This document shows, piece by piece, positions 37,520 to 44,670 of a stretch of DNA of 64,000 nt. The notes beneath the pieces are model-generated. The model did not search any database, was not told the origin of the DNA, and saw only the letters and a list, made by a program, of their open reading frames with translations. Origin of the DNA: an uncultured Bradyrhizobium sp. GTDB taxonomy: Bacteria > Pseudomonadota > Alphaproteobacteria > Rhizobiales > Xanthobacteraceae. The position numbers and the translations under genes were made by a program. Position 1 is the stretch's first letter. Every line of letters begins with the position of its first letter. The stretch spans positions 186,001 through 250,000 of the forward strand of contig NZ_CANSMR010000009.1 of NCBI RefSeq assembly GCF_947648125.1. Direction: 5' to 3'.

Positions 37520-37843
37520 TTACCCAACCTTGATACTGCCTGTCATGTGCGGATGCAGCGAGCAGAAATACTTGTACTCGCCGGGCTCCGTGAAGGTGAA
37601 CGAGAAGGTGCCGTCGGTATCCATGGTCTTGGAGCGGAATTTTCCCGCACACACCACGGTGTGCGGGATGTCGTCGCGGTTGGTCCAGGTCACGGTGGTG
37701 CCGACCTTCACGTCGAGCGGGTTCGGCGCGAACGAGAAGTTGTCGATGTGGACCGCGACGTCTTCGGCGCGCGCCGCCGTGACAGGCAGCAGCATGGCGG
37801 CGACCACGGCGATACCGAAGTCGCGTCGATTGATCGAACTCAT
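37520..37843 (-). CDS. Amicyanin/plastocyanin-like cupredoxin, exported
   Basis: A protein of 107 residues. The N-terminus carries a twin-arginine-like signal (SSINRRDFGIAVVAAM, cleavage near ARAED). Type 1 copper ligands are all present: His61 (DIPHTVV), Cys94, His97 and Met100 in YFCSLHPHM, the amicyanin spacing C-x2-H-x2-M. It should carry one electron in the periplasm. It lies 12 bp after the metallophosphoesterase gene, so both are surely co-transcribed. The electron partner is unknown. Confidence 0.9.
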   Translation of the reverse strand: MSSINRRDFGIAVVAAMLLPVTAARAEDVAVHIDNFSFAPNPLDVKVGTTVTWTNRDDIPHTVVCAGKFRSKTMDTDGTFSFTFTEPGEYKYFCSLHPHMTGSIKVG

Positions 37844-37855
37844 CGGTCTCGTCCC

Positions 37856-38809
37856 TTAGCCCTGCAACGGCGTGTCGATGATCGCCAGCGGCTGGCTGTT
37901 CTGCTTGAAGTTGATGCTGGCGACGCCGAGCATGCTGCGCAGCTTGGCATCCTCGACCTTCATCGGGCCAGGCGAGGGGGCGGCACCTGGCGCCGGCTGC
38001 GGGAAGGCCGTCGAACGCGCGGTGTGGAAGGTGACGTTGCCCTCGACCTTCTGCATCACCTGGTGGATGTGGCCGTTGAGCACGGTCACCGAGCCGAAGC
38101 CCTTGACGTATTCCAGCGCGCGGGCGCCGTCCTCGGTGCCCCAGCCCCATTGCGGATAGACCGTCCACAGCGGGATGTGGGCGAACAGCACGATCGGGGT
38201 CGACTTCGAGCGGCCCTTGAGGTCGTTCTCGAGCCATTCGAGCTGCTCGTTGCCGAGATTGCCGAGGCCGCCGCCCTTGAGGTCGACGACGTTGACGAGA
38301 CCGACGAAGTGCACGCCGCCGGCGTCGAAGGAATAGTAGCCCGGACCCTTGGTGCCCTTGCCGTAACGCTCCTTGTAGAGCTTGACCTCCTCGTCGATGA
38401 AGTCGTGCTCGCCCGGCACGTAATGCACGTCGAGCTTGGCCTGCGAGATGATGCGATCGGCGTCATCGAATTCGGACGCCTTCGACAGATGCGTGATGTC
38501 GCCGGTGTGGATCATGAACGACGGCTTGACCTGCATCGCCCGGACCTTGTTGATGGCCTCTTCAAGCGTGCCGATGGCGTTCGGGTTGGCCGGCTTGTCG
38601 AAGCCGACATGGCTGTCGCTGATCTGCATGAAGGTCATGCCGGTGGTGGCTTCGGCTGCGGCCGCCGAGCCGACGATGCCGAGCGAATGCGGCACGCCGC
38701 CGGTGACCGTCCAGAGCACGCCGGTGCCGGCCCAGGTCATGCATTCCAGCACCTTGCGTCGGCTGACGCCTTTCTCTTCATCGTGGTGATCGTGATCGTG
38801 TCCGCTCAT
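37856..38809 (-). CDS. Exported metallophosphoesterase
   Basis: A protein of 317 residues of the calcineurin-like phosphoesterase fold. Metal ligands appear in order: ISDSHVG, HTGDITH, PGEHDFI (GNHD variant with Glu), FAHIPLW and NGHIHQ. The first 13 residues are a His/Asp-rich head (GHDHDHHDEEK) before a twin-arginine signal (SRRKVLE), an unusual metal-binding-looking leader. A Pro/Ala stretch lies near residue 270. Likely a periplasmic enzyme that folds with its metals in the cytoplasm before Tat export. First gene of the set with cupredoxin and ECF sigma factor. Confidence 0.88.
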   Translation of the reverse strand: MSGHDHDHHDEEKGVSRRKVLECMTWAGTGVLWTVTGGVPHSLGIVGSAAAAEATTGMTFMQISDSHVGFDKPANPNAIGTLEEAINKVRAMQVKPSFMIHTGDITHLSKASEFDDADRIISQAKLDVHYVPGEHDFIDEEVKLYKERYGKGTKGPGYYSFDAGGVHFVGLVNVVDLKGGGLGNLGNEQLEWLENDLKGRSKSTPIVLFAHIPLWTVYPQWGWGTEDGARALEYVKGFGSVTVLNGHIHQVMQKVEGNVTFHTARSTAFPQPAPGAAPSPGPMKVEDAKLRSMLGVASINFKQNSQPLAIIDTPLQG

Positions 38810-39060
38810 GACAAGTCTCCCATGGGCCCAGGGATTGGGTTTCCGGGGAGGTGATCGGCGGGCCTAAGGGTTTATTCCCGGGGCTTTGGAGGGGGTTGAG
38901 GGCCGGGATGACGACTTCGTGAGAGCCGGAAAGCCGGCCGTCTCATGAGCGGCCACACGGCCGGCGCGACAGGTGGCCGCAAGGGCAAGATGCGCCATTG
39001 AAGGCTTGGGGGCGGCAACGCTATCGACTCCGGCAAACCACTGATCGGTCGGAGGAAACC

Positions 39061-39468
39061 ATGGCTGACGTCACCGGCGGCTGTCACTGCGGCGAGATTC
39101 GCTACCAGGTGACCGGGGAACCGGTCGTCCATGCGCTGTGTCACTGCACCGATTGCCGGCGCCATGCCGGCGCGCCGATGGTCGGCTGGGTGATGGTCGC
39201 AGAAGACATGGTCAAGGCGACCAAGGGGCAGCCCAGCACCTACCGGTCCTCGGAGCATGGCCGGCGGCATTTCTGCGCGAACTGCGGCACCGGGCTTTTC
39301 TACACCAATGGCAACATGTTGCCCGGGTTCATCGACATCCAGAGCGGCACCTATGACGATCCCGATGCGGTGCCGGCCACCATGCATATCCAAGTCGCGG
39401 AGCGGCTGCGCTGGATGGAAGCGGCGCATGAGCTGCCGACCATCGAACGCTTTCCGCCGCCGGAATGA
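39061..39468 (+). CDS. GFA/CENP-V-domain zinc protein
   Basis: A protein of 135 residues of the glutathione-dependent formaldehyde-activating (GFA) family. Zinc-binding cysteines lie in GGCHCGEIRY (Cys8, Cys10), LCHCTDCRR and CANCGTGLFY. Members bind zinc with a Mss4-like fold; only some act on S-hydroxymethylglutathione, so no specific reaction is claimed. GGAGG precedes the ATG by five bases, fixing the start and ruling out the longer frame from 38998. Confidence 0.88.
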   Translation: MADVTGGCHCGEIRYQVTGEPVVHALCHCTDCRRHAGAPMVGWVMVAEDMVKATKGQPSTYRSSEHGRRHFCANCGTGLFYTNGNMLPGFIDIQSGTYDDPDAVPATMHIQVAERLRWMEAAHELPTIERFPPPE

Positions 39469-39630
39469 CAGGCGGCCGACGAGCGCAGCGGCGCTGATGC
39501 GCGCCGCAACATGGCCATGCCCTGCAACATAGATGAACGGCCGCAACAAAGCTGTCTTGCAGCCGTCAGCATAATGTCAGCGCTCCTGCATAAGAATGGC
39601 AGACTTTATTCGCCACACCGGGAGATCTTC

Positions 39631-39846
39631 ATGAGCGACCACGCAGGCGTTGAGCATCATCACAAGGCGGCTGAGCACCACGAGCACGCGGCGCGTCATC
39701 ACCGCGAAGCCGCCAAGCACCACGAAGCCGGTGATCACCACAAGGCGGCGCATCACGCGCACAGCGCCCATGGTCACGCCAGCCATGCCCAGCATCACCA
39801 AACCGAGGCCAGCCGGCATCACGCCGAGCACCACGGCAACAACTAA
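39631..39846 (+). CDS. Histidine-rich small protein
   Basis: A protein of 71 residues, 25 of them His, arranged as repeated HH pairs spaced by Ala/Glu/Lys (for example EHHEHAARHHREAAKHHEAG), which looks like an amphipathic helix lined with histidines. No signal peptide. GGAG lies seven bases before the ATG and a strong terminator follows, so it is a single-gene unit. Likely binds nickel, zinc or copper, or buffers them; no family name is offered. It lies in the stress block with UspA and FixK-box genes. Confidence 0.78.
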   Translation: MSDHAGVEHHHKAAEHHEHAARHHREAAKHHEAGDHHKAAHHAHSAHGHASHAQHHQTEASRHHAEHHGNN

Positions 39847-39876
39847 TAATAGTTTCAGTACTGCGTGAGTGGCTTC

Positions 39877-39909
39877 CGCCGTCCCCGCTAGGGGACGGCG
39901 TTTTCTTTT
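39877..39909 (+). terminator. Rho-independent terminator after the His-rich gene
   Basis: CGCCGTCCCC (39877-39886), loop GCTA, GGGGACGGCG (39891-39900), then TTTTCTTTT. It ends the His-rich transcript 31 bp past its stop codon. Confidence 0.93.
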
Positions 39910-39956
39910 GGCTGGCGCTGCGCGCTGACGCTCTCATTCGTCGAGCGTCCGATCAT

Positions 39957-40385
39957 TCACGGACAAACCAGCACGGGGGTTTTCGCTTGCGCCAGCACCT
40001 TGTTTGTCACACTGCCGATCAGAAGCATGGAGAGTCCGCTGCGTCCATGCGACGACATGACGATGAGATCGCAACCCTTGTCCGCGGCCGCTGTGATGAT
40101 CGCTTGATGGGGTTGCCCGTTCTCCGCCAGCACCGTCTCGCAGGTAACGCCGGCTTCCCTGGCCGCATTCGCCGCGTCGTTCAAGGTGTTGGTGGCCTGC
40201 TCTTTCCGCATCTCAGCATAGTTGGCGACCGTGTCGCGGAAATGCCCCGTCAGTTCTGAAAAAGGCTCCACGACGAAAATCACGGATACCTTCGCTCCGA
40301 GGAATTTCGCGAGCGCCATCCCTTGGGCGATACCATGCTTCGCTAGTTCCGACCCATCCGTCGGAATGAGAATATGCCGGTACAT
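39957..40385 (-). CDS. Universal stress protein (UspA family)
   Basis: A protein of 142 residues, single Usp domain. It starts YRHILIPTDGSELA (Asp that contacts adenine) and ends with the nucleotide loop SSHGRSGLSMLLIGS followed by VTNKVL and PVLVC. The loop fits G-2x-G-9x-G(S) except that the first Gly is Ser. Usp proteins help cells survive low oxygen and stasis. No FixK box was seen upstream; a 13-bp palindrome is at 40481-40493. Confidence 0.9.
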   Translation of the reverse strand: MYRHILIPTDGSELAKHGIAQGMALAKFLGAKVSVIFVVEPFSELTGHFRDTVANYAEMRKEQATNTLNDAANAAREAGVTCETVLAENGQPHQAIITAAADKGCDLIVMSSHGRSGLSMLLIGSVTNKVLAQAKTPVLVCP

Positions 40386-40480
40386 GCTTCAACTCCCGTG
40401 GTGCTTCAGGAATTCGCAAGCGAAGAGCGACACAGGACGGAAGGCGACACTTGAAGGTCGTCTGAACGAGGCAGCAAGAC

Positions 40481-40493
40481 GTCACGTCGTGAC
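40481..40493. promoter_or_regulatory. 13-bp perfect palindrome upstream of uspA-like gene
   Basis: GTCACG-T-CGTGAC is perfectly symmetric around 40487, about 100 bp upstream of the universal stress protein start. It may be an operator, but no regulator is assigned. Confidence 0.3.
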
Positions 40494-40548
40494 CCGAATG
40501 CGCGAGAAGTCTCGGCAAGGCAAACCCCGCGCTGCGGAATGTCGTCCG

Positions 40549-40571
40549 GATAGCGCAGCGCCATCCGGGGC
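40549..40571. repeat. Short palindrome CCGGAT/ATCCGG
   Basis: CCGGATAGCGC faces GCGCCATCCGG, related to the CCCGGAT repeat family. It sits at the 3' end of the Spy-like gene on the minus strand and may serve as its transcript end. Confidence 0.4.
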
Positions 40572-41078
40572 CTACTCGTCCTCGTCCTCCGGACCGCCGT
40601 GCTGCTCGATCGCATTTCGCATGCCGCGCATGACGGCGAACGACACGAAGGCCATCCTTCGCTTCTGGTCATCGCTCAATGTCTTGTACAGCGGCTCCCA
40701 GGCATCTGAGAGTTTCTTGAGGTCGGTCCCACGCTGAATCAGCCGGTCCGCTCTGCGTTGCATCATCTCGACCGGATTGCCGTCATGAAGGCCGTCCATC
40801 GCGCCGTTCTCGTGCAATTCGGCAATCCGCTCCAGCCGGGCCTGCCGATTTTTCGCCCGCGTACGGATCGCATCCTCAATGGCCGGCCAGTATTTCTCCT
40901 GATCGGGGGTGAGTTGCAGGGCGGCTTTGACGATGCCGACGCGCATGTCGGTCAGGCTCTTCAGGTCGGCGGCGCTGGGTGACGCCACGCCGACAGTCGG
41001 GGATGTCTCTGCTGCGAAGGCGAGAGACGAGGTCGTCACCAAAAATGCAATCGCTACGGCGGCTGCGTTCCTCGTCAT
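40572..41078 (-). CDS. Spy/CpxP-like periplasmic LTXXQ protein
   Basis: A protein of 168 residues. The signal peptide ends near SLAFAAE (about 24). Two LTxxQ-type motifs follow: LTPDQEKYWPAIE (about 60) and LSDDQKRRMAF (about 132), within a helical domain rich in charged residues, as in the periplasmic chaperone Spy and its relatives. The acidic tail is EDEDE. ATG 41078 has AGGAG seven bases upstream; it also fits the transcript start expected from the FixK box at 41145, whereas the ATG at 41126 would lie upstream of that start. Confidence 0.85.
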   Translation of the reverse strand: MTRNAAAVAIAFLVTTSSLAFAAETSPTVGVASPSAADLKSLTDMRVGIVKAALQLTPDQEKYWPAIEDAIRTRAKNRQARLERIAELHENGAMDGLHDGNPVEMMQRRADRLIQRGTDLKKLSDAWEPLYKTLSDDQKRRMAFVSFAVMRGMRNAIEQHGGPEDEDE

Positions 41079-41144
41079 TGCGAACTCCTGAGCTGCTATC
41101 GTGGATGTCCGCGAGAAGAAATCCACAAGCTGGTCAGCCGCAGG

Positions 41145-41158
41145 TTGATCTAGGTCAA
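41145..41158 (-). promoter_or_regulatory. FixK/FNR-type box for the Spy-like gene
   Basis: TTGATCTAGGTCAA has the full TTGA-N6-TCAA core. Its centre is 73 bp from the Spy-like start; with activation at -41.5 the message would begin near 41110, leaving a 32-nt leader. It implies induction at low oxygen by a FixK/FNR-family regulator. Confidence 0.72.
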
Positions 41159-41258
41159 AGGGAAATATGGACGCGCTTCTGACCGTTCGGGAAATACCGT
41201 GGGACTTCGCGTAGGCCGGCCTGGCTCAAGCCGTGGCCGGCGACACGATCGTGACGGA

Positions 41259-41272
41259 TTGAGCTAGATCAA
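41259..41272 (+). promoter_or_regulatory. FixK/FNR-type box for the Ca2+/H+ antiporter gene
   Basis: TTGAGCTAGATCAA has the TTGA-N6-TCAA core. Its centre is 68 bp before ATG 41334; activation at -41.5 would start transcription near 41307, which supports 41334 as the true start and excludes 41286. Confidence 0.7.
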
Positions 41273-41333
41273 GATCGAGCGGCCCGTGGTGATCAAAAAG
41301 GTGCTGTCCAACTCGTTTCGACCGGGCGGTACC

Positions 41334-42437
41334 ATGCACCTTCTGCTCAAGGAAATACGACATAATCCGCTGCTTTGGATGTTGATCTTCGTACCGATCG
41401 TGCTCGTGGTCGAGACGGCAGCTCCGTCCGCCCACACAACCCTGTTCGTGCTCGCGGTCCTCGCCATCGTGCCATTGGCTGCCCTTCTCAGCCACGCGAC
41501 GGAGAGCGTCGCGGAGAAGACGGGCGATGCGATCGGAGGCCTGCTCAACGCGACCTTGGGCAATCTGACCGAGCTGATCATCGCGATCGCAGCGCTCCAT
41601 GCGGGAGAATACATGCTGGTCAAGGCATCGATCGCTGGTGCCATCGTCACCAACTCGCTCTTCATGCTTGGCGCATCATTCCTGCTCGGTGGGCTCCGCC
41701 ATCATGTTCAGGAGTATAATCGGGCCGGTGGGAGGATGTACGCAGCGTTGCTTCTGATGGCGACGATTGCGCTGCTTGCCCCCTCTGCCGTCGCCGATCT
41801 TGATCCGGCACGCGGCCAAGCCATGGCGCTGACACTCAGCACGGGCCTCGCCGTGCTGCTGATCTTCGCCTACGGGCTGGGCTTGCTGTTCTCGCTCAAG
41901 ACACACAAGGAGCTGTTCGCAAGCGAGGAGCATGGCGAGACCGGCGGCGCCGGCTGGCCGATCGGACTTGCGTTGGGTACTCTTCTCGCCGTCACGGTGC
42001 TGGTTGCCCTGGTCAGCGAGATATTCGTGAGTTCGGTGCAGAAAGCAGGCGAGACGCTGGGATTGAGCCCGGCGTTCGTCGGTTTCATCATCGTCGCGCT
42101 GGTCGGCGCCGCGGCGGAAATGGCGGTGGCGTTCTCCGCTGCGCGCAAGAACCGGCTCGACATGAGCGTCAGCATCGCGCTCGGAAGCGCTTCGCAAATC
42201 GCCCTGTTCGTCGCGCCTGCGCTGGTTCTTCTAAGTTATGTCATCGGTCCGAAGCCGATGGACTTGCAGTTCTGGCCGGGCGCCGTGACGATGGTCATGA
42301 TCGCTTCCGTGACGTCCTGCTTCATCACCAACAGCGGACGGTCGGCATGGTTCATTGGCGCCTTGCTCGTGCTGATCTATGCGATTTTTGCCATGACGCT
42401 GTACATGGTGCCGCCGGGATCGCACGCTCCGGTTTGA
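41334..42437 (+). CDS. Ca2+/H+ antiporter (CaCA family, CAX type)
   Basis: A protein of 367 residues with about 11 membrane helices in two homologous halves. The exchange motifs are GLLNATLGNLTELIIAIAAL in the first half (about 80) and ALVGAAAEMAVAFSAARKNR in the second (about 265), each with the key Glu. An acidic loop (ASEEHGE) separates the halves. It uses the proton gradient to expel calcium or a similar cation across the inner membrane. Start chosen from the FixK-box geometry; the ATG at 41286 is less likely. Confidence 0.9.
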   Translation: MHLLLKEIRHNPLLWMLIFVPIVLVVETAAPSAHTTLFVLAVLAIVPLAALLSHATESVAEKTGDAIGGLLNATLGNLTELIIAIAALHAGEYMLVKASIAGAIVTNSLFMLGASFLLGGLRHHVQEYNRAGGRMYAALLLMATIALLAPSAVADLDPARGQAMALTLSTGLAVLLIFAYGLGLLFSLKTHKELFASEEHGETGGAGWPIGLALGTLLAVTVLVALVSEIFVSSVQKAGETLGLSPAFVGFIIVALVGAAAEMAVAFSAARKNRLDMSVSIALGSASQIALFVAPALVLLSYVIGPKPMDLQFWPGAVTMVMIASVTSCFITNSGRSAWFIGALLVLIYAIFAMTLYMVPPGSHAPV

Positions 42438-42465
42438 CCATCCGTCCAACGACTGCCCAGCCGGA

Positions 42466-42915
42466 TCAGTATTGATACTGCTGTTGCGGGCAGATCATTT
42501 GGCCGTATCGATCATAATAGCAGCCCTGGTTGCCGTAGTAGCCATAGCTGCCATAGTACGCGCCAGCCGCGGCCGCGGCGCCGGCCGCCGCAGCGCCATA
42601 GCCCCAGCCGGGTCGATAGTAGCCTCCGCCATAACCGGGATAGCCGGCGACCGGGCGGCCAGGGCGTCCTGCAATCGGTCGGCCAGGACGGCCGGCGATC
42701 GGGTGTGAGGGGCGCGGGCGGCCGGCAGCGCGATATCCTCCGCCGCCATGGATCCTTCCGGCACCAGCATGCATCCTCCCGGCGCCGCCATGAAAGCCGC
42801 CTCCGCCGCCGCGGAAGCCGCCGCCTCCTCCACGGCGGGCATAGGCGTCATCAGGAACGAGGCAGACAGCAACGAGAAGCAGAACTGCCAGAGTGGCGAG
42901 GATGCAACGAAGCAT
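42466..42915 (-). CDS. Gly/Tyr-rich exported protein of unknown function
   Basis: A protein of 149 residues. A hydrophobic signal (MLRCILATLAVLLLVAVCLV) leads to low-complexity repeats: GGGGGFRGGGGGFHGG, then GRPGRPIAGRPGRP, an Ala-run and a Tyr-rich end (YYGSYGYYGNQGCYYDRYGQ) with two Cys. Similar Gly/Tyr proteins occur across rhizobia as conserved hypotheticals, possibly surface-associated. GGAGGA precedes the ATG, and a perfect FixK-type box lies 70 bp upstream. Confidence 0.72.
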   Translation of the reverse strand: MLRCILATLAVLLLVAVCLVPDDAYARRGGGGGFRGGGGGFHGGAGRMHAGAGRIHGGGGYRAAGRPRPSHPIAGRPGRPIAGRPGRPVAGYPGYGGGYYRPGWGYGAAAAGAAAAAGAYYGSYGYYGNQGCYYDRYGQMICPQQQYQY

Positions 42916-43415
42916 GGCATGTCCTCCCTAGCGGACGAGGTTGCGAACCTGAAACTGCATCGCACCACGAGCGCCGGGTTGATGTAGATCAACGGATCGC
43001 AATCGCGTTCGAGATGCCGGGTTCCGCGGGCACTTTCGCGCAACCGCGACAGGTGCCTGCTTTCAAATCTCCTCAGGCACAATCTGCACTTTGCTGTCGA
43101 GGCGGCTCTGCTTAGAATGCAGGACTTCGGAGGTTACGTGACTTGTCGTGTCACCTCTCAGTCAGGCGACAGCCCCATCCATTGCCGAGTTCACCAACGT
43201 TTTTTCGCTTGCGGCCGTGCGCAGCCGGAAATGTTGAACCAACCTTGATCCGAGGTGTTCTGTAGCGCCGGAACTCCGCGATTTGCAGCGGCGATGATGA
43301 GGACGGGTTCGGAGACATCAGCCTCGCAGGCGGCATTCTGTTGGGCTTCTCTCCAATCTCGATCGCTTTGGCCGTGTTCTTGCACAGTTGGCATCGCCTC
43401 AGGGAGAGAACGAAC
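42916..43415. other. Intergenic region upstream of the Gly/Tyr-rich and zinc-ribbon genes
   Basis: About 500 bp. The FixK box at 42979-42992 is the only clear signal. Beyond it (43000-43415) I see no convincing gene or terminator; short open frames there lack ribosome sites. Confidence 0.5.
42979..42992 (-). promoter_or_regulatory. Perfectly symmetric FixK/FNR-type box for the Gly/Tyr-rich gene
   Basis: TTGATGTAGATCAA (TTGAT-N4-ATCAA) is the ideal anaerobox. Its centre is 70 bp from the ATG, the same geometry as the other two boxes, predicting a leader of about 29 nt. Confidence 0.78.
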
Positions 43416-43631
43416 GTGCGGAAAGCGGATGTAACGTGCGTGTGCTGTGGCGCAGGTTTCCGGCGGTTGGAGCTATGGTCCGAACCCGGCGCCAAGGGTG
43501 AGTATCACTGTCCCGTTTGCGACCATTTGCTTGAAGCATTTGATGGCACCAACCTGATCGCCTATCGGCTGACGATCCAGCCGGTGCGCGCACCGGTCTA
43601 TTCGGTGAAGCAACTCGACGATCGACGATGA
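43416..43631 (+). CDS. Small zinc-ribbon protein
   Basis: A protein of 71 residues. Two Cys pairs (Cys8-x2-Cys11 in TCVCCG and Cys32-x2-Cys35 in HCPVCDHLL) make a zinc ribbon. I choose GTG 43416 because GGGAGAG lies seven bases upstream and the zinc site then starts at once; the longer frame from 43341 adds an unlikely hydrophobic head. Possibly a nucleic-acid or protein-binding regulator; family not recognised. Confidence 0.6.
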   Translation: MRKADVTCVCCGAGFRRLELWSEPGAKGEYHCPVCDHLLEAFDGTNLIAYRLTIQPVRAPVYSVKQLDDRR

Positions 43632-43745
43632 TGTGACGTTCGGCTGCCGTCGGCGCGCAACGGGTCAGTATCGCCCAGGCCCAGACCAATCCTGGCCTGG
43701 ACCGATCTCGCTTCGGCTTTCGAGGCCGGTGCGGACGCAGCGCGC

Positions 43746-44663
43746 CTATGAGAAGGCGTCGTAGCCCGCGCGCCCGGCAAACGTCCTGAGCGCGGCCACC
43801 ATCAGCTCCGGCGTCTCCTGCGCGACGCAATGGCCAACGTTCTCGAAAGTCCAGCGGCTGGCGTGCGGGATCAAGGCGGCGGCGCGGTCGGCCATCTCCT
43901 TGTAGATGGGCCATGATTGTTCGGCCGTGGCGATGCAGACCGGGCAGGCGATCTCGGAGAACCACGGGAATGGATTGCCGCGGGCATCGCCGGTGTAGAT
44001 CTGCTCCATCGCCTGGAAGATCGGCCCAAGCAGCGCCGACTCGATTTCCGGCGTACAGCGCAGCTGCATGCGGCCGTCGTCGAGCCGCGCAAAGCCGTGA
44101 TGGACGTAGGCCCACAGCGACGGCTCGGTCCACGGTGCGAACGCCGGCGCCTCGCGCAATCGCCGGAACAGATCGTCGGCATTGTCGAATTCGGCGCGGC
44201 GGCGCAGTACGCCTTGCACCGATGCGTTCGCGATCTCGCTCAGGCCGCCGGTCCGCGGCGTGCGCGGATCCATTGCGGTCGGCTCCGTTACGAACAGCCG
44301 CGCGAAGTGGTCCGGCATCAGCTTCGCGGCGAGCATCAGGTCGGTCGCGCCGGCGCTGTGACCGATGCCGTAGATATCACGAAGATCGAGGCGTTCGACC
44401 ACCATGCGGATATCGTCGGCGAAATCCTGGAATTGATAGCGGTCGGCCGGCGGCTTGTGGCTCAGCCCGTGGCCGCGGCGGTCGAGTGCATAGACGGTGT
44501 AGTCGGCGGCCAGCGCTTCGGCGACCTCGGTCCACACTTCGGCGACAAAGCCGGTGCCGTGCAGCAGAAGCGCCGGCGGTTTGCCGGAGCCCGGCTCGCC
44601 CCATCGTGCCAGCGCGATCTGCGCGCCGGCATCGCCAACGAGAATGCGCGTCGGGGCGTTCAT
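43746..44663 (-). CDS. Alpha/beta-fold hydrolase
   Basis: A protein of 305 residues. Oxyanion segment LLLHGTGF, nucleophile elbow GIGHSAGATD (Ser about 104) and a C-terminal VGHCVAQE (catalytic His) are visible; the acid is probably an Asp/Glu near 250. It follows the GMC oxidoreductase by 7 bp, so they share a transcript, and a role in the same pathway (ester or lactone cleavage) is likely. An alternative ATG at 44681 would overlap the GMC stop; neither start has a strong ribosome site. Confidence 0.85.
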   Translation of the reverse strand: MNAPTRILVGDAGAQIALARWGEPGSGKPPALLLHGTGFVAEVWTEVAEALAADYTVYALDRRGHGLSHKPPADRYQFQDFADDIRMVVERLDLRDIYGIGHSAGATDLMLAAKLMPDHFARLFVTEPTAMDPRTPRTGGLSEIANASVQGVLRRRAEFDNADDLFRRLREAPAFAPWTEPSLWAYVHHGFARLDDGRMQLRCTPEIESALLGPIFQAMEQIYTGDARGNPFPWFSEIACPVCIATAEQSWPIYKEMADRAAALIPHASRWTFENVGHCVAQETPELMVAALRTFAGRAGYDAFS

Positions 44664-44670
44664 CGTCGTT

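Noticed and set aside
39510-39545. EcfG-like site upstream of the His-rich gene
   Set aside because: GCAAC-N16-CGTC has two mismatches, too weak to list.
41286-41333. Longer start of the Ca2+/H+ antiporter
   Set aside because: The FixK box at 41259-41272 predicts a transcript start near 41307, downstream of this codon.
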